A stretch of DNA of 64,000 nt, from the NCBI GenBank assembly GCA_963969495.1, contig OZ018329.1, forward strand, positions 73,794,912 through 73,858,911. Direction: 5' to 3'. How positions within the stretch are numbered: the stretch's first letter is position 1; each line of letters opens with the position of its first letter. This DNA is from Ceratothoa steindachneri. Its lineage: Eukaryota; Arthropoda; Malacostraca; Isopoda; Cymothoidae. Shown piece by piece: positions 35,321 through 47,556 of the stretch. The notes under the pieces are model-generated. The model worked only from the letters and a program-made list of their open reading frames with translations. It was not told the DNA's origin and searched no databases. A program made the translations under genes and the position numbers.

Positions 35321-38010
35321 CTATCTTTTTGCAGGAGACCATGCTAGGCGTGTGTTCCCTGCCAGCCCTCCCGGTGTATAAGAGTCTTGCGACCCCACCA
35401 CCGCGGGATGGCCGGGCTGGGGGATGCGCGGTTTACACCCGACATGATGTCTCCGTTCTTCCTTTCTCTTTAGATACCTGCTTTCAGGCAGTGGCTGTGC
35501 AGCTGCACCTGGATAAGAGGTATACTATCATTTCGGCCGCCGACTGGACTTTACGTCCAGAGGCGGAGAACCCTTCAACGACAAGTTTACTGTGAGTGAG
35601 TTGCGCTCCGCTCTCGCTTCGTGCGCGGACACCGCCCATGGTCCGGACGATGTCCCGTACGCCATGCTTCGACATCTGGGTGAGCGAGGCATGGCCTTTC
35701 TGTTAGATTTGTTCAACAGGATCTGGGTGGAGGGTCTTGTCCCAGACGCCTGGCGAATTGCTACTGTGCTCGCCTTTCGCAAACCGGGAAGAGATCACTA
35801 CTCCGACCGGTTTCCGCCCAATCTCTCTAACCTCTTGTGTGTGCAATTTGTTGGAGAAATTGGTAAATGTTAGATTAACCTTTTTCCTGGACAGCGGAGG
35901 CCATCTGTCTTCTGCACCGTGCGGCTCCCGCAAGTTCCACTCCACGTTGGATGCTCTGCTCCGACTGGAAAATGCCGTCTGCGAGGCTTTCCTTCATAAA
36001 CGGCACTACGCCACGGTCTTTTTCGATCTGGAGAAGGCCTATGATACCGCATGGCGATACGGTATCATGGAGACTCTCCACACGATGGGGGCGAGGGGAC
36101 GCCTCCCAGTCTTTATATCTGAATTTTTGCGAGATCGTCGATTCCGCGTACGGGTGGGGGGGGGCTCTCTCCGGCCCAAAGGAGCAGGAAGAGGGTGTCC
36201 CGCGGATAAGTGTCCTCAGTGTCACACTTTGCCCTGAGCATCAACGGCATCACCTCGGTTCTGCCGAAAGATGTTCTCGCTACGCTCTACGTGGACGACC
36301 TTTCGATCTCTTTTGGCGCGGCCCAGATGCCAACTCTGGAGCGTCGACTCCAACAGGTATTGAACCGCGACTCTCGCTATGCCGAAGCGCACAAATTTCG
36401 GTTTTCTTTGGCCAAGACTAAGGTGGTGCACTTCTGCCGCCATCCACGGCTTCACCCCGACCCTGATTTGTTTCTTAATGGGGTGCGCCTGGATGTGGTT
36501 GAGTCGCACCGTTTCCTTGGTCTTGTATTTGACCGACGCCTCACCTGGGAGGCTCATATTCGCAGCCTTAGGGTCTCTTGTACCCGCGCCATGGATATTC
36601 TCCGTTCCGTGACGTTCAGCGCTTGGGGGCGCTGATAGGGCTACTTCCCTACTTTTTTATCGATCCTTTGTTCGTTCGAAGCTCGTCTACGGATGCGAGT
36701 TTTATGCATCCGCAGCCGAGCGTTTATTGCGGAAGGTGGATTCAATCCACCCCGCCGGCCTCCCCCTTGCGACAGATGCCTTCCGCACTTTCCCCATTGA
36801 GAGCCTGTTGGTCGATGCTGGGGTGATGCCACTCGCTCTGCGCTGCGTGCAGTGCATCACTCGCCTGTACGCGCGAGCACGGTGCCTCCCTCAGTCGCCA
36901 ACAGCTTTCACTGCATCCGCAGCTGATCTCGACGGGGCCTATGCCGCTGAGAGACGCCAATCATAGCCTAAGCCCTTTGGGTTTTGGGCCAGGAAACTCC
37001 TTCGAGAGGTAGATATAGCTCTCGGGCTGGTGGCGCCCCTGGTTCTGCCCAGGACGCCACACTGGAGGGTACCAAATTTGGCTATTTGTCGCCACGCCTC
37101 TGCTCCCAAAGCTTGTACGCCGCCGGGAGTATTGCGTTCGACCTTTTTGGAGCACACCTCGTGTCACGCTGGAACCGTGCCAGTGTATACGGATGGCTCC
37201 AAGTCCGAAGAGGAGGTCGTCTTCCACGCCGCAGCCCCTCTTTTTTGAAGTCAGCGGGGCTCTGCCAGGCGCTGCGTCTGTCTTCACGGCCGAGCTGGTG
37301 GCAATACACCACACGGTACGGGAGATTACGCGACGTGCCCGGTTCGGAGACCGGATTGTGATTTATAGCGACTCACAAAGCGCCCTGGGTGCTCTCGGAG
37401 CATTGGAATCTCCGCATCCCCTGGTTCGCGATATCCGTGACGCCACGGTTTTGGCGAGCCGGGCAGATGTCGAGATTATCTTCAGCTGGGTTCCTGGACA
37501 TGTAGGAATTGCGGGGAATGAAGGCGCCAAAGAGTCCGCGAGGACTCTGCGACCGGACCAGCGTTTCGCTCTTCCTCACCCCGACTACATAGCAGGAATC
37601 CTGGCAGCTCTTCGGTCTGCTTGGCAAAGAAGATGGGAGACGGTCGAAGGAACCTTAAAATCCGTGCCATTGCGCCGCGACTGTTCCCATAGACCTATCC
37701 CCCAATGCCGCGACGGCTTCAGGTCGCTTTCTGTCATCTCCGAATCGGACACACTCGTGTGACGCATCTCTATTTGATGGAGCGCTCGCCTGCGCCCTAT
37801 TGCAACCACTGCGTCGTCCCCCCAGACTGTTCGGCACATTCTTGTCGAATGTCCCAGTCTGGGTGATCTTCGCGCACGTTACCTGTCCCGGTACCGGGAT
37901 GGGCGGGGTCGCTACCGCCTGTCACTTGTACTCGGGACGAGTGCGTGCACATTGACTGGTGGACTTGTTGATCTCTTGGGGGAGGCCGGCCTTCTCCCTA
38001 TTATTTTATC
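35321..38010 (+). pseudogene. ORF2 of LINE copy A2, endonuclease half deleted
   Basis: The endonuclease stops after YTIISA at 35536, where the deletion joins straight to the pre-RT region. RT motifs FFDLEKAYDTAW (about 36018-36050) and YVDDLSISF (about 36290) lie in different frames; the GVPQGS box reads GVPRIS here. RNase H at 37193-37600 keeps TDGSKS, FTAELVAIHH, YSDSQSAL (GAC at 37370-37372) and PGHVGIAGNEGAKES. The tail CCHC is shifted by one extra C near 37821. The protein cannot be made. Confidence 0.88.
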
Positions 38011-38198
38011 AAGTTTGTTTTTTGCATTTGTTTTTTTTTTTCCTCTTTAGGTTGCACGCTCCTTTTCCCCTTTTTAGGGTGTTTTTTTTTGTCTTTAATT
38101 TTATTTTAAAGTAGCCTAGAACTAGGCCAGTTTAAATACGGCGACTAATGCCCAAGTAGTCAGTCGCCAGATGAGCTCTTAAAAAAAAAAAAAAAAAA

Positions 38199-39941
38199 CA
38201 CCCCAAGCCAGATTTGTTTCTTAATGGGGTGCGCCTGGATGTGGTTGAGTCGCACCGTTTCCTAGGTCTTGTATTCGACCGACGCTTCACCTGGGAGGCT
38301 TATATTCGCAACCTTAGGGTATCTTGTACTCGCGCCATGGATATTCTCCGTTCCGTGACGTTTAGCGCTTGGGGTGCTGATAGGGCTACTGCCCTACTTT
38401 TTTATCGATCCTTTGTTCGTTCCAAGCTCGACTACGGATGCGAGTTTTATGCATCCGCACCCGAACGTTTATTGCGGAAGGTGGATTCAATCCACCCCGC
38501 CGGCCTCCGCCTTGCGACCGTTGCCTTCCACACTTTCCCCATTGAGAGCCTGTTGGTCGATGCTGGGGCGATGCCACTCGCTCTGCGCCGCGTGCAGTAC
38601 ATCACTCGCCTGTACGCGCGAGCACGGCGCCTCCCTCAGTCACCAACAACTTTCACTGCATCCGCAGCTGATCTCGACGGTGCCTATGCCGCTGAGAGAC
38701 GCCAATTATAGCCTAAGCCCTTTGGGTTTAGGGCCAGGAAACTCCTTCGAGAGGTAGATATAGCTCTCGGGTGGGTGGCGACCCTGGGTCTGCCCAGGAC
38801 GCCACCCTGGAGGGTACCAAATTTGGCTATTTGTTGCCACGCCTCTGCTCCCAAAGCTTATACCGCGCCGGGAGTATTGCGTTCGACCTTTTTGGAGCAC
38901 ACCTCGTGTCACGCTGGAACCGTGCCAGTGTATACGGATGGCTCCAAGTCCGAAGAGGAGGTCGTCTTCCACGCCGCAGCCCCTCTGTTTGAAGTCAGCG
39001 GGGCTCTACCAGGCGCTGCGTCTGTCTTCACGGCCGAGCTGGTGGCAATACGCCACTCGGTACGGGAGATTACGCGACGTGCCCGGTTCGGAGACCGGAT
39101 TGTGATCTATAGCGGCTCACAGAGCGCCCTGGGTGCTCTCGGGGCATTGGAATCTCCGCATCCCCTGGTTCGCGATATCCGTGACGCCACGGTTTTGGCG
39201 AGCCGGGCAGATGTCGAGATTATCTTCAGCTGGGTTCCTGGACATGTAGGAATTGTGGGGAATGAGGGCGCCAAAGAGTCCGCGAGGACTCTGCGACCGG
39301 ACCAGCGTTTCGCTCTTCCTCACACCGACTACATAGCAGGAATACGGGCAGCTCTTCGGACTGCTTGGCAAAGAAGACTGGAGACGGTCGGAGGGAACTT
39401 AAATTTCGTGCCATTGCGCCGCAATTGTTCCCATGGACCTATCCCCCTATGCCGCGACGGCTTCAGGTCGCTTTCTGTCGTCTCCGAATCGGACACACTC
39501 GTGTGACACATCGCTATTTGATGGAGCGCTCGCCTGCGCCCTATTGTGACGACTGCGTCGTCCCCCAGACTGTTCGGCACATTCTTGTCGAATGTCCCAG
39601 TCTGGGTGATCTTCGCGCACGTTACCTGTCCCGGTACCGGGATGGGCGGGGTCGCTACCGCCTGTCACTTGTACTCGGGACGAGTGCGTGCACATTGACT
39701 GGTGGACTTGTTGATCTCTTGGGGGAGGCCGGCCTTCTCCCTATTATTTTATCAAGTTTGTTTTTTGCATTTGTTTTTTTTTTCCTCTTTAGGTTGCACG
39801 CTCCTTTTCCCCTTTTTAGGGTGTTTTTTTTTGTCTTTAATTTTATTTTAAAGTAGCCTAGAACTAGGCCAGTTTAAATACGGCGACTAATGCCCAAGTA
39901 GTCAGTCGCCAGATGAGCTCTTAAAAAAAAAAAAAAAAAAA
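38199..39941 (+). mobile_element. LINE array unit 1, 1743 bp, 5'-truncated
   Basis: It starts CACCCCAAGCCAGATTTG in the late RT region directly after an A-run. It runs through RNase H (38775-39506 frame, YSGSQSAL at the active site), the CCHC tail (YCDDCVVPQTVRHILVECPS) and the short form of the 3' UTR to a new A-run. It differs from unit 2 at only a few positions by eye. Confidence 0.95.
38775..39506 (+). pseudogene. RNase H part of ORF2 in array unit 1, active site changed
   Basis: Reads VPVYTDGSKSEEEVVFHAAA, FTAELVAIRHSVREITRRAR, IVIYSGSQSALGALGALESP and PGHVGIVGNEGAKESARTL. The third acidic residue of the RNase H active site, Asp in the other copies (YSDSQSAL), is Gly (GGC at 39114-39116). 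A 1-base shift separates it from the CCHC tail frame 39365-39856. Units 2 and 3 carry the same frames at 40518-41249 and 42260-42991. Confidence 0.9.
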
Positions 39942-41684
39942 CACCCCAAGCCAGATTTGTTTCTTAATGGGGTGCGCCTGGATGTGGTTGAGTCGCACCG
40001 TTTCCTAGGTCTTGTATTCGACCGACGCTTCACCTGGGAGGCTTATATTCGCAACCTTAGGGTATCTTGTACTCGCGCCATGGATATTCTCCGTTCCGTG
40101 ACGTTTAGCGCTTGGGGTGCTGATAGGGCTACTGCCCTACTTTTTTATCGATCCTTTGTTCGTTCCAAGCTCGACTACGGATGCGAGTTTTATGCATCCG
40201 CACCCGAACGTTTATTGCGGAAGGTGGATTCAATCCACCCCGCCGGCCTCCGCCTTGCGACCGTTGCCTTCCACACTTTCCCCATTGAGAGCCTGTTGGT
40301 CGATGCTGGGGCGATGCCACTCGCTCTGCGCCGCGTGCAGTACATCACTCGCCTGTACGCGCGAGCACGGCGCCTCCCTCAGTCGCCAACAACTTTCACT
40401 GCATCCGCAGCTGATCTCGACGGTGCCTATGCCGCTGAGAGACGCCAATTATAGCCTAAGCCCTTTGGGTTTAGGGCCAGGAAACTCCTTCGAGAGGTAG
40501 ATATAGCTCTCGGGTGGGTGGCGACCCTGGGTCTGCCCAGGACGCCACCCTGGAGGGTACCAAATTTGGCTATTTGTTGCCACGCCTCTGCTCCCAAAGC
40601 TTATACCGCGCCGGGAGTATTGCGTTCGACCTTTTTGGAGCACACCTCGTGTCACGCTGGAACCGTGCCAGTGTATACGGATGGCTCCAAGTCCGAAGAG
40701 GAGGTCGTCTTCCACGCCGCAGCCCCTCTGTTTGAAGTCAGCGGGGCTCTACCAGGCGCTGCGTCTGTCTTCACGGCCGAGCTGGTGGCAATACGCCACT
40801 CGGTACGGGAGATTACGCGACGTGCCCGGTTCGGAGACCGGATTGTGATCTATAGCGGCTCACAGAGCGCCCTGGGTGCTCTCGGGGCATTGGAATCTCC
40901 GCATCCCCTGGTTCGCGATATCCGTGACGCCACGGTTTTGGCGAGCCGGGCAGATGTCGAGATTATCTTCAGCTGGGTTCCTGGACATGTAGGAATTGTG
41001 GGGAATGAGGGCGCCAAAGAGTCCGCGAGGACTCTGCGACCGGACCAGCGTTTCGCTCTTCCTCACACCGACTACATAGCAGGAATACGGGCAGCTCTTC
41101 GGACTGCTTGGCAAAGAAGACTGGAGACGGTCGGAGGGAACTTAAATTTCGTGCCATTGCGCCGCAATTGTTCCCATGGACCTATCCCCCTATGCCGCGA
41201 CGGCTTCAGGTCGCTTTCTGTCGTCTCCGAATCGGACACACTCGTGTGACACATCGCTATTTGATGGAGCGCTCGCCTGCGCCCTATTGTGACGACTGCG
41301 TCGTCCCCCAGACTGTTCGGCACATTCTTGTCGAATGTCCCAGTCTGGGTGATCTTCGCGCACGTTACCTGTCCCGGTACCGGGATGGGCGGGGTCGCTA
41401 CCGCCTGTCACTTGTACTCGGGACGAGTGCGTGCACATTGACTGGTGGACTTGTTGACCTCTTGGGGGAGGCCGGCCTTCTCCCTATTATTTTATCAAGT
41501 TTGTTTTTTGCATTTGTTTTTTTTTCCTCTTTAGGTTGCACGCTCCTTTTCCCCTTTTTAGGGTGTTTTTTTTTGTCTTTAATTTTATTTTAAAGTAGCC
41601 TAGAACTAGGCCAGTTTAAATACGGCGACTAATGCCCAAGTAGTCAGTCGCCAGATGAGCTCTTAAAAAAAAAACAAAAAAAAA
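39942..41684 (+). mobile_element. LINE array unit 2, 1743 bp, 5'-truncated
   Basis: It has the same start, length and junction as unit 1. It carries the same Asp to Gly change in RNase H (GGC at 40857-40859). Its A-run is interrupted by a C (41675). Confidence 0.95.
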
Positions 41685-43530
41685 CACCCCAAGCCAGATT
41701 TGTTTCTTAATGGGGTGCGCCTGGATGTGGTTGAGTCGCACCGTTTCCTAGGTCTTGTATTCGACCGACGCTTCACCTGGGAGGCTTATATTCGCAACCT
41801 TAGGGTATCTTGTACTCGCGCCATGGATATTCTCCGTTCCGTGACGTTTAGCGCTTGGGGTGCTGATAGGGCTACTGCCCTACTTTTTTATCGATCCTTT
41901 GTTCGTTCCAAGCTCGACTACGGATGCGAGTTTTATGCATCCGCACCCGAACGTTTATTGCGGAAGGTGGATTCAATCCACCCCGCCGGCCTCCGCCTTC
42001 GACCGTTGCCTTCCACACTTTCCCCATTGAGAGCCTGTTGGTCGATGCTGGGGCGATGCCACTCGCTCTGCGCCGCGTGCAGTACATCACTCGCCTGTAC
42101 GCGCGAGCACGGCGCCTCCCTCAGTCGCCAACAACTTTCACTGCATCCGCAGCTGATCTCTACGGTGCCTATGCCGCTGAGAGACGCCAATTATAGCCTA
42201 AGCCCTTTGGGTTTAGGGCCAGGAAACTCCTTCGAGAGGTAGATATAGCTCTCGGGTGGGTGGCGACCCTGGGTCTGCCCAGGACGCCACCCTGGAGGGT
42301 AACAAATTTGGCTATTTGTTGCCACGCCTCTGCTCCCAAAGCTTATACCGCGCCGAGAGTATTGCGTTCGACCTTTTTGGAGCACACCTCGTGTCACGCT
42401 GGAACCGTGCCAGTGTATACGGATGGCTCCAAGTCCGAAGAGGAGGTCGTCTTCCACGCCGCAGCCCCTCTGTTTGAAGTCAGCGGGGCTCTACCAGGCG
42501 CTGCGTCTGTCTTCACGGCCGAGCTGGTGGCAATACGCCACTCGGTACGGGAGATTACGCGACGTGCCCGGTTCGGAGACCGGATTGTGATCTATAGCGG
42601 CTCACAGAGCGCCCTGGGTGCTCTCGGGGCATTGGAATCTCCGCATCCCCTGGTTCGCGATATCCGTGACGCCACGGTTTTGGCGAGCCGGGCAGATGTC
42701 GAGATTATCTTCAGCTGGGTTCCTGGACATGTAGGAATTGTGGGGAATGAGGGCGCCAAAGAGTCCGCGAGGACTCTGCGACCGGACCAGCGTTTCGCTC
42801 TTCCTCACACCGACTACATAGCAGGAATACGGGCAGCTCTTCGGACTGCTTGGCAAAGAAGACTGGAGACGGTCGGAGGGAACTTAAATTTCGTGCCATT
42901 GCGCCGCAATTGTTCCCATGGACCTATCCCCCTATGCCGCGACGGCTTCAGGTCGCTTTCTGTCGTCTCCGAATCGGACACACTCGTGTGACACATCGCT
43001 ATTTGATGGAGCGCTCGCCTGCGCCCTATTGTGACGACTGCGTCGTCCCCCAGACTGTTCGGCACATTCTTGTTGAATGTCCCAGTCTGGGTGATCTTCG
43101 CGCACGTCACCTGTCCCGGTACCGGGATGGGCGGGGTCGCTACCGCCTGTTCCTTGTACTTGGGACGAGTGCATGCACATTGACTGGTGGACTTGTTGAC
43201 TTCTTGGCGGAGGTCGGCCTTCTCCCTATTATTTAAGCAGTGTTTGTTTTTTTTGTCTTTTTTTTTGTCCTTTAGGTTGCACGCTCCTGCGCTGGGGGAC
43301 CTCCCCCCCGATGCACAAGCTTGCGTCCTTTTTCCCTTTAGGTTGCACGCTCCCGCGCTGGGGGGACCTTCCCCCGATGCACCAGCTTGCTTCCTTTTCC
43401 CCTTTTTGGGGTGTTTTTTTTTGTCTCTTTAATTTTATTTTAAAGTAGCCTAGAACTAGGCCAGTTTTAATACAGCGACTAATGCCCAAGTAGGCAGTCC
43501 ACAGATGAGCTCTCACAAAAAAAAAAAAAA
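41685..43530 (+). mobile_element. LINE array unit 3, 1846 bp, 5'-truncated, different 3' UTR
   Basis: It has the same start as units 1 and 2. A 1-base deletion near 41999 shifts the late RT frame. From about 43073 onward it departs from units 1 and 2 and from copy A2, and it has a longer 3' UTR with a tandem pair of about 65 bp (GGTTGCACGCTCC...GCTTGC, 43276-43400). It ends with the hairpins and an A-run at 43517-43530, followed by the right target duplication. Confidence 0.94.
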
Positions 43531-43531
43531 C

Positions 43532-43543
43532 CCCATCCATGCC
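43532..43543. repeat. Target-site duplication, right, of the whole LINE array
   Basis: CCCATCCATGCC is identical to 32347-32358. Confidence 0.88.
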
Positions 43544-43912
43544 ACCACCCAGGAACAAGAAGTCCACACCCTTTCACATCTGCAAGATTGCTTGTGACTC
43601 ATTTGATCTCTATGGCTCAGTTTTTTAGTCAACCTTTACACAGATGATTTACTCTGATGCCATAATATTTATACTTCACTACGTCACAATATTTTTCCTT
43701 ATAAAACAAATTGTAATGTTCACAATGGATGAAATTTTTCATTATCCATGATGGGCCTTATGCAGTTTAATAATAGGGATTCTTGCAGATTCTGAATGTT
43801 CTGTGGTCTTCCACTATTTCGCTCTTGGAAATGTTTCCTTGGCAAAGTTGTGATAAGTGACAAATATTGCACAGAAATTACCAGCAAACCTATCCTCAGA
43901 CGTTATAGTTTA

Positions 43913-43920
43913 CTCTAGAA
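43913..43920. repeat. 8-bp target duplication, left, of hAT-Charlie element
   Basis: CTCTAGAA here against ATCTAGAA at 47049-47056, one mismatch in eight. An 8-bp duplication is the hAT hallmark. Confidence 0.85.
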
Positions 43921-46615
43921 CAGGGACGTCCAACCTTTTTTCATAGTCGGCCAAATTATAAAATTAAGTATATTCACCAGGCCACAAAGGTACTTAAATA
44001 TAAACTTTTTAAAAGTTCAAAATATAGTAAACAAAAAATTTTAATAACCAATGTACAAACAAAATAATGTACTATTTAGAATAAAAAATTAAATTATACT
44101 TACACAAAATAAAATCAATTTGATTTTTTATGATATTGTATATATCTGCTTTTATGGTACTAGTCTTTATTCTAAGAATGTTAGTTAAATGGCAATCACT
44201 CAACCTATTTCTTTCAGCAGTTTGGATGTTTTTCAAACACAAAAAGAATTGTTCACAGCAGTATGTCCTCCCCCACATACATAAGAGTTTTCTAGAGATA
44301 TTTATAATTTGATCAAATTCATTGAAAGAATGCACTTCTTTGTAAAATTCAAGATAGGTATGTTCCCTATGATAAATTTTCAAAGATTCTCGACTTTGAA
44401 GCTCAATGAGTTCTAGCTGGTATTTGGCTGGTGAACAATTTTAATTCAGTTTCTATCTTTCTGAATTCAGAAAATCTGGTTGTAAATTCTTCTAACAAAA
44501 CTTCCCATAATTCAGTATATTTTTCAATTCTTCTTGTCTATTAGATAAACTCTGAAAATGTACAATTTCACCATTTTTCATTTGTTTTATGAAAAGTTCT
44601 AACTTCTTAGTAAAACTTGTTATTCGCTCAAACATTGAGCAACATAACTGGTCTTTTCCTTGTAAATGCAAATTCAGTTCAGCTAACATTTGAGTGATAT
44701 CTACTAAGAAGGACAAATCATTCAACCATTCTTCATGTTCTAAAAAATCTACATTTTCTTTCTTGTTTTGCATGAACTGTTTTATTTCAGGCAACAATAA
44801 TTGAAATCTTTTCAAAGTTGCCTCTTTACTGAGCCATCTGACTTTTGAGAAATATATAACATCTTCACACTCACTGCCAACTTCTTCCAAGTATGTTTTG
44901 AATACACGATGGTTCAAACCCTGAGATCTGATGAAATTCACAACTTTCACAATATCTGACATCAACTCTTTCATATTTAATTTTTGTTGTTGATGAATCA
45001 AGCAGTGGTAGCTGAGTATATCATGATGAACCGATTCTTTAAATAAAGTAATAAACCCATTGTTTTTACTAGTTAATGCAGGGGCGCCATCAGTTGTAAT
45101 TGAATTAATTTTATTTCTATCAACATTGAAATTTTCTAATGATAAATTAACATGCTCAATTATGTCTCTGCCAGTTGTTGTACCTTTCATATGACATAAA
45201 TCCAACATTTCTCCAATTATATTAAGGTTGACATCAATTCCTCTGATGAAAATAGCCAATTGTGCAGTGTCACTTTGATCAGTACTTTCGTCCAATGCTA
45301 AACTGTAATGAACACATTTAGATAATTGGGTCTGCAATGTACCCACAATACTTTCAGCTAAGTCATCAATTCTTCTACCAATTGTCTGATGTGACAAGAC
45401 TCGTTTCATTGAATAAGTTCACCTTCTCTGGACAATATTCATTAAAAGCAATTACAATACATTCTTTTATTAATTCTCCCCATCTATTAGCGGCTTACCC
45501 TTCTGAGCCAATTTTTCAGCTATTAAATAACACTTTTGTACATTGTATCAGTTTTAACAATATGTCTTTTGAGAATGTTTTGTTGTGAACTAAACTTCTT
45601 CAATTCACATATTTTCATTTTTCTTCAATTCATTATATTGTGACTCATGTTCGGCAGCATAGTGACGCTTAATATTATATTCTTTCGACACGGCAATTTT
45701 ATCATTACATTTGAGGCAGATAATTTTATTGCCTGTTTCAATTACAAAATATTTTTCTGTCCATAGACTTAAATTTCCTCTTTTCTTCTTTTATTTTTCT
45801 CTTCTTTGTATTAGATGCCATGACTAAATGATGGGTTCTTATAAATATAAATTTAAAGTTGATTAATTAATTACGAATATAAGTGGAATGTGAAACTTAA
45901 AATAATTACGTATTCAAACAGATATATATATAGGCCTATGACTATATTAATATTCCGGAAATTAGAAACATAAAAAATAAATTATCATCTTCCGCATGAA
46001 GTAATTATCATTATTAGGCTTAGCCTAAATAGATTATAGAAACTAAAAATGTCTGACCCTCTTTTCCATCTGCGTGGTAAATCAACATGTTCCCATTTTT
46101 TATATCACTAACACCATCACTGATACTACTGTCATCTTATTCCATATCACTCTGTATGGGGTCAAAATTACTATCTTCACTACTACTAAAGTCACTATCA
46201 CTTGACATTGTAAAAATACTAATCCGACCGCAAAACACTGGGAACACTGAAAGCGCGCGTCATTGGTCAGTTCAAAATCCGTCACCATAACATCAATGAC
46301 ATCGAATTCTATCCAGTGAACCACACATCGTTCACTACAAACTCCTATCAAGAAATAGAATGGGCTGAAATATGTATCCATAGTAGACTGTATATGTATT
46401 GAATGTATGTACTATGTACGTATGTATATGTGTGTGTGCATGCGTATATTTACAGAGTGACTGATTGAGCGCTTCTTGTTTTATGGTATACGAATTATTA
46501 TAATTAGTATAATTATGGATTCTATTATTACGATTTGATGTAATAACTCAATTCCTTGGAAAGATGAAATATGTAAAACTACTACTGCATGGAAACTTAA
46601 TTTTAACTAATTTCC

Positions 46616-46649
<34 letters not shown>

Positions 46650-47048
46650 ATAAGAAAAGTAAAAATTAAAAACTAATGTGGCGATATAGCGACTTGAACG
46701 CTTCCAAACCAAAAATAAATAAGTAAGTACAATAAGAACTAACAAATAGAAAGGAGAAAAAACAAAACTAAAGAGATGCCCAGTAACCTGGGAAACTATT
46801 TGCACCTTTTCTAACTTTCTTGTTTTACCACTGTTCTGTCCACCCCTCTACTCTCCCCCTTTCAACACTTTTTTGACCATTGACCAGTGAACCTAATAGC
46901 ACACTCCAATAATAATGTTCTCATTATACATTATCAAAGTAAATTAAAATATAACTAAAAAATCACGAATAGAATTATAATTTGAGTGAGCAGTGGGCGG
47001 CATGAAAATATTAAGCGGGCAATGCCGACCACGGATTGGACGTCCCTG
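43921..47048 (-). mobile_element. hAT-Charlie type DNA transposon, 3128 bp, both ends present
   Basis: The left end reads CAGGGACGTCCAACC and the inverse of the right end reads CAGGGACGTCCAATCC. An 8-bp target duplication flanks it. The transposase is on the minus strand. A (TA)n run lies at 46619-46646 inside the element. Confidence 0.92.
44072..45821 (-). pseudogene. hAT-Charlie transposase with BED finger, broken
   Basis: The likely start codon is the ATG complementary to 45819-45821, giving MASNTKKRKIKEEKRK. A BED-type finger (CLKCNDKIAVSKEYNIKRHY with a following AAEH) is at about 45715-45640, after a frameshift. The main frame 45409-44492 gives 305 residues with YSLALDESTDQSDTAQLAIF, ITTDGAPALTSKNNGF and SYHCLIHQQ, the RNase H-like core with inserted domain typical of Charlie and ZBED/GTF2IRD2 relatives. 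It ends at a TAG after NYGKFC. The dimerisation domain (FFLCLKNIQTAERNRLSDCH) is in the separate frame 44383-44072. Confidence 0.88.
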
Positions 47049-47056
47049 ATCTAGAA

Positions 47057-47556
47057 TCATTTCGAAAATGTTACTGCGATAATTTTTCTCAATTTACAAT
47101 GTGTGGCAAAAATGAGAAAAAAAAATTTCCATTCTCTTCGATAAGCAGGGGTGACATTTGAAAAGGCCAATCAAAAGATAGTTTTTTTGGCTATCTGAGA
47201 AAATGCTTATTTTAAGTTTTACCTTTTTGTCTATGTGAGAAGAGCTCCTTCTGAGGGCTTTGAGGAAGACTGTGTTTGCCAGAAATAGCCTTTTAACCGC
47301 ATAATTATGATAGCGTTACTGCAATAATTTTTCTCATATATATATATATATATAAAATGCCTATATAATTATTAATACAGACAAGCTATCCTTTTGCAGA
47401 TGCACATTATTGACTCATACAAAACCAACATTTATAAACTATAATCTCTTGTTCTAAATTATTTAAATCTACCATACAAGGAAATGAATGTTCCTGCTAA
47501 AATATGAGCATGAAAAATGGTTTCAAACTTAATAAATATACAAATGGGGGCCATCC
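47057..47556. other. Unassigned intronic sequence with a 22-bp direct repeat
   Basis: GTTACTGCGATAATTTTTCT at about 47070 recurs with one change at about 47314. A (TA)n run follows at 47336-47355. No element could be named. Confidence 0.35.

Larger units (their letters stand above)
32359..38198 (+). mobile_element. LINE family A copy A2, nearly full length, first member of array
   Basis: It lacks the first 60 or so bases of the family 5' end (starting at GTCCGGCCCCAG). About 0.9 kb covering the C-terminal endonuclease half is missing near 35536, where TATCATTTCGGCCGCC joins two distant places of copy A3. The remainder runs through RT, RNase H and tail to hairpins, GAGCTC and an 18-base A-run (38181-38198). 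The next array unit follows directly. Confidence 0.93.

Noticed and set aside
36961..42991. Many minus-strand frames of 60-120 residues repeated along the LINE array
   Set aside because: They are antisense shadows of the GC-rich LINE ORF2 and recur only because the unit is repeated.
38199..43530. CRISPR or satellite array
   Set aside because: The units are 1.74 kb LINE 3' halves with A-runs, not short repeats with spacers and not a satellite monomer.
47070..47335. Short LTR pair or solo LTR
   Set aside because: The direct repeat is only about 22 bp, without TG...CA ends, a primer-binding site or coding sequence.
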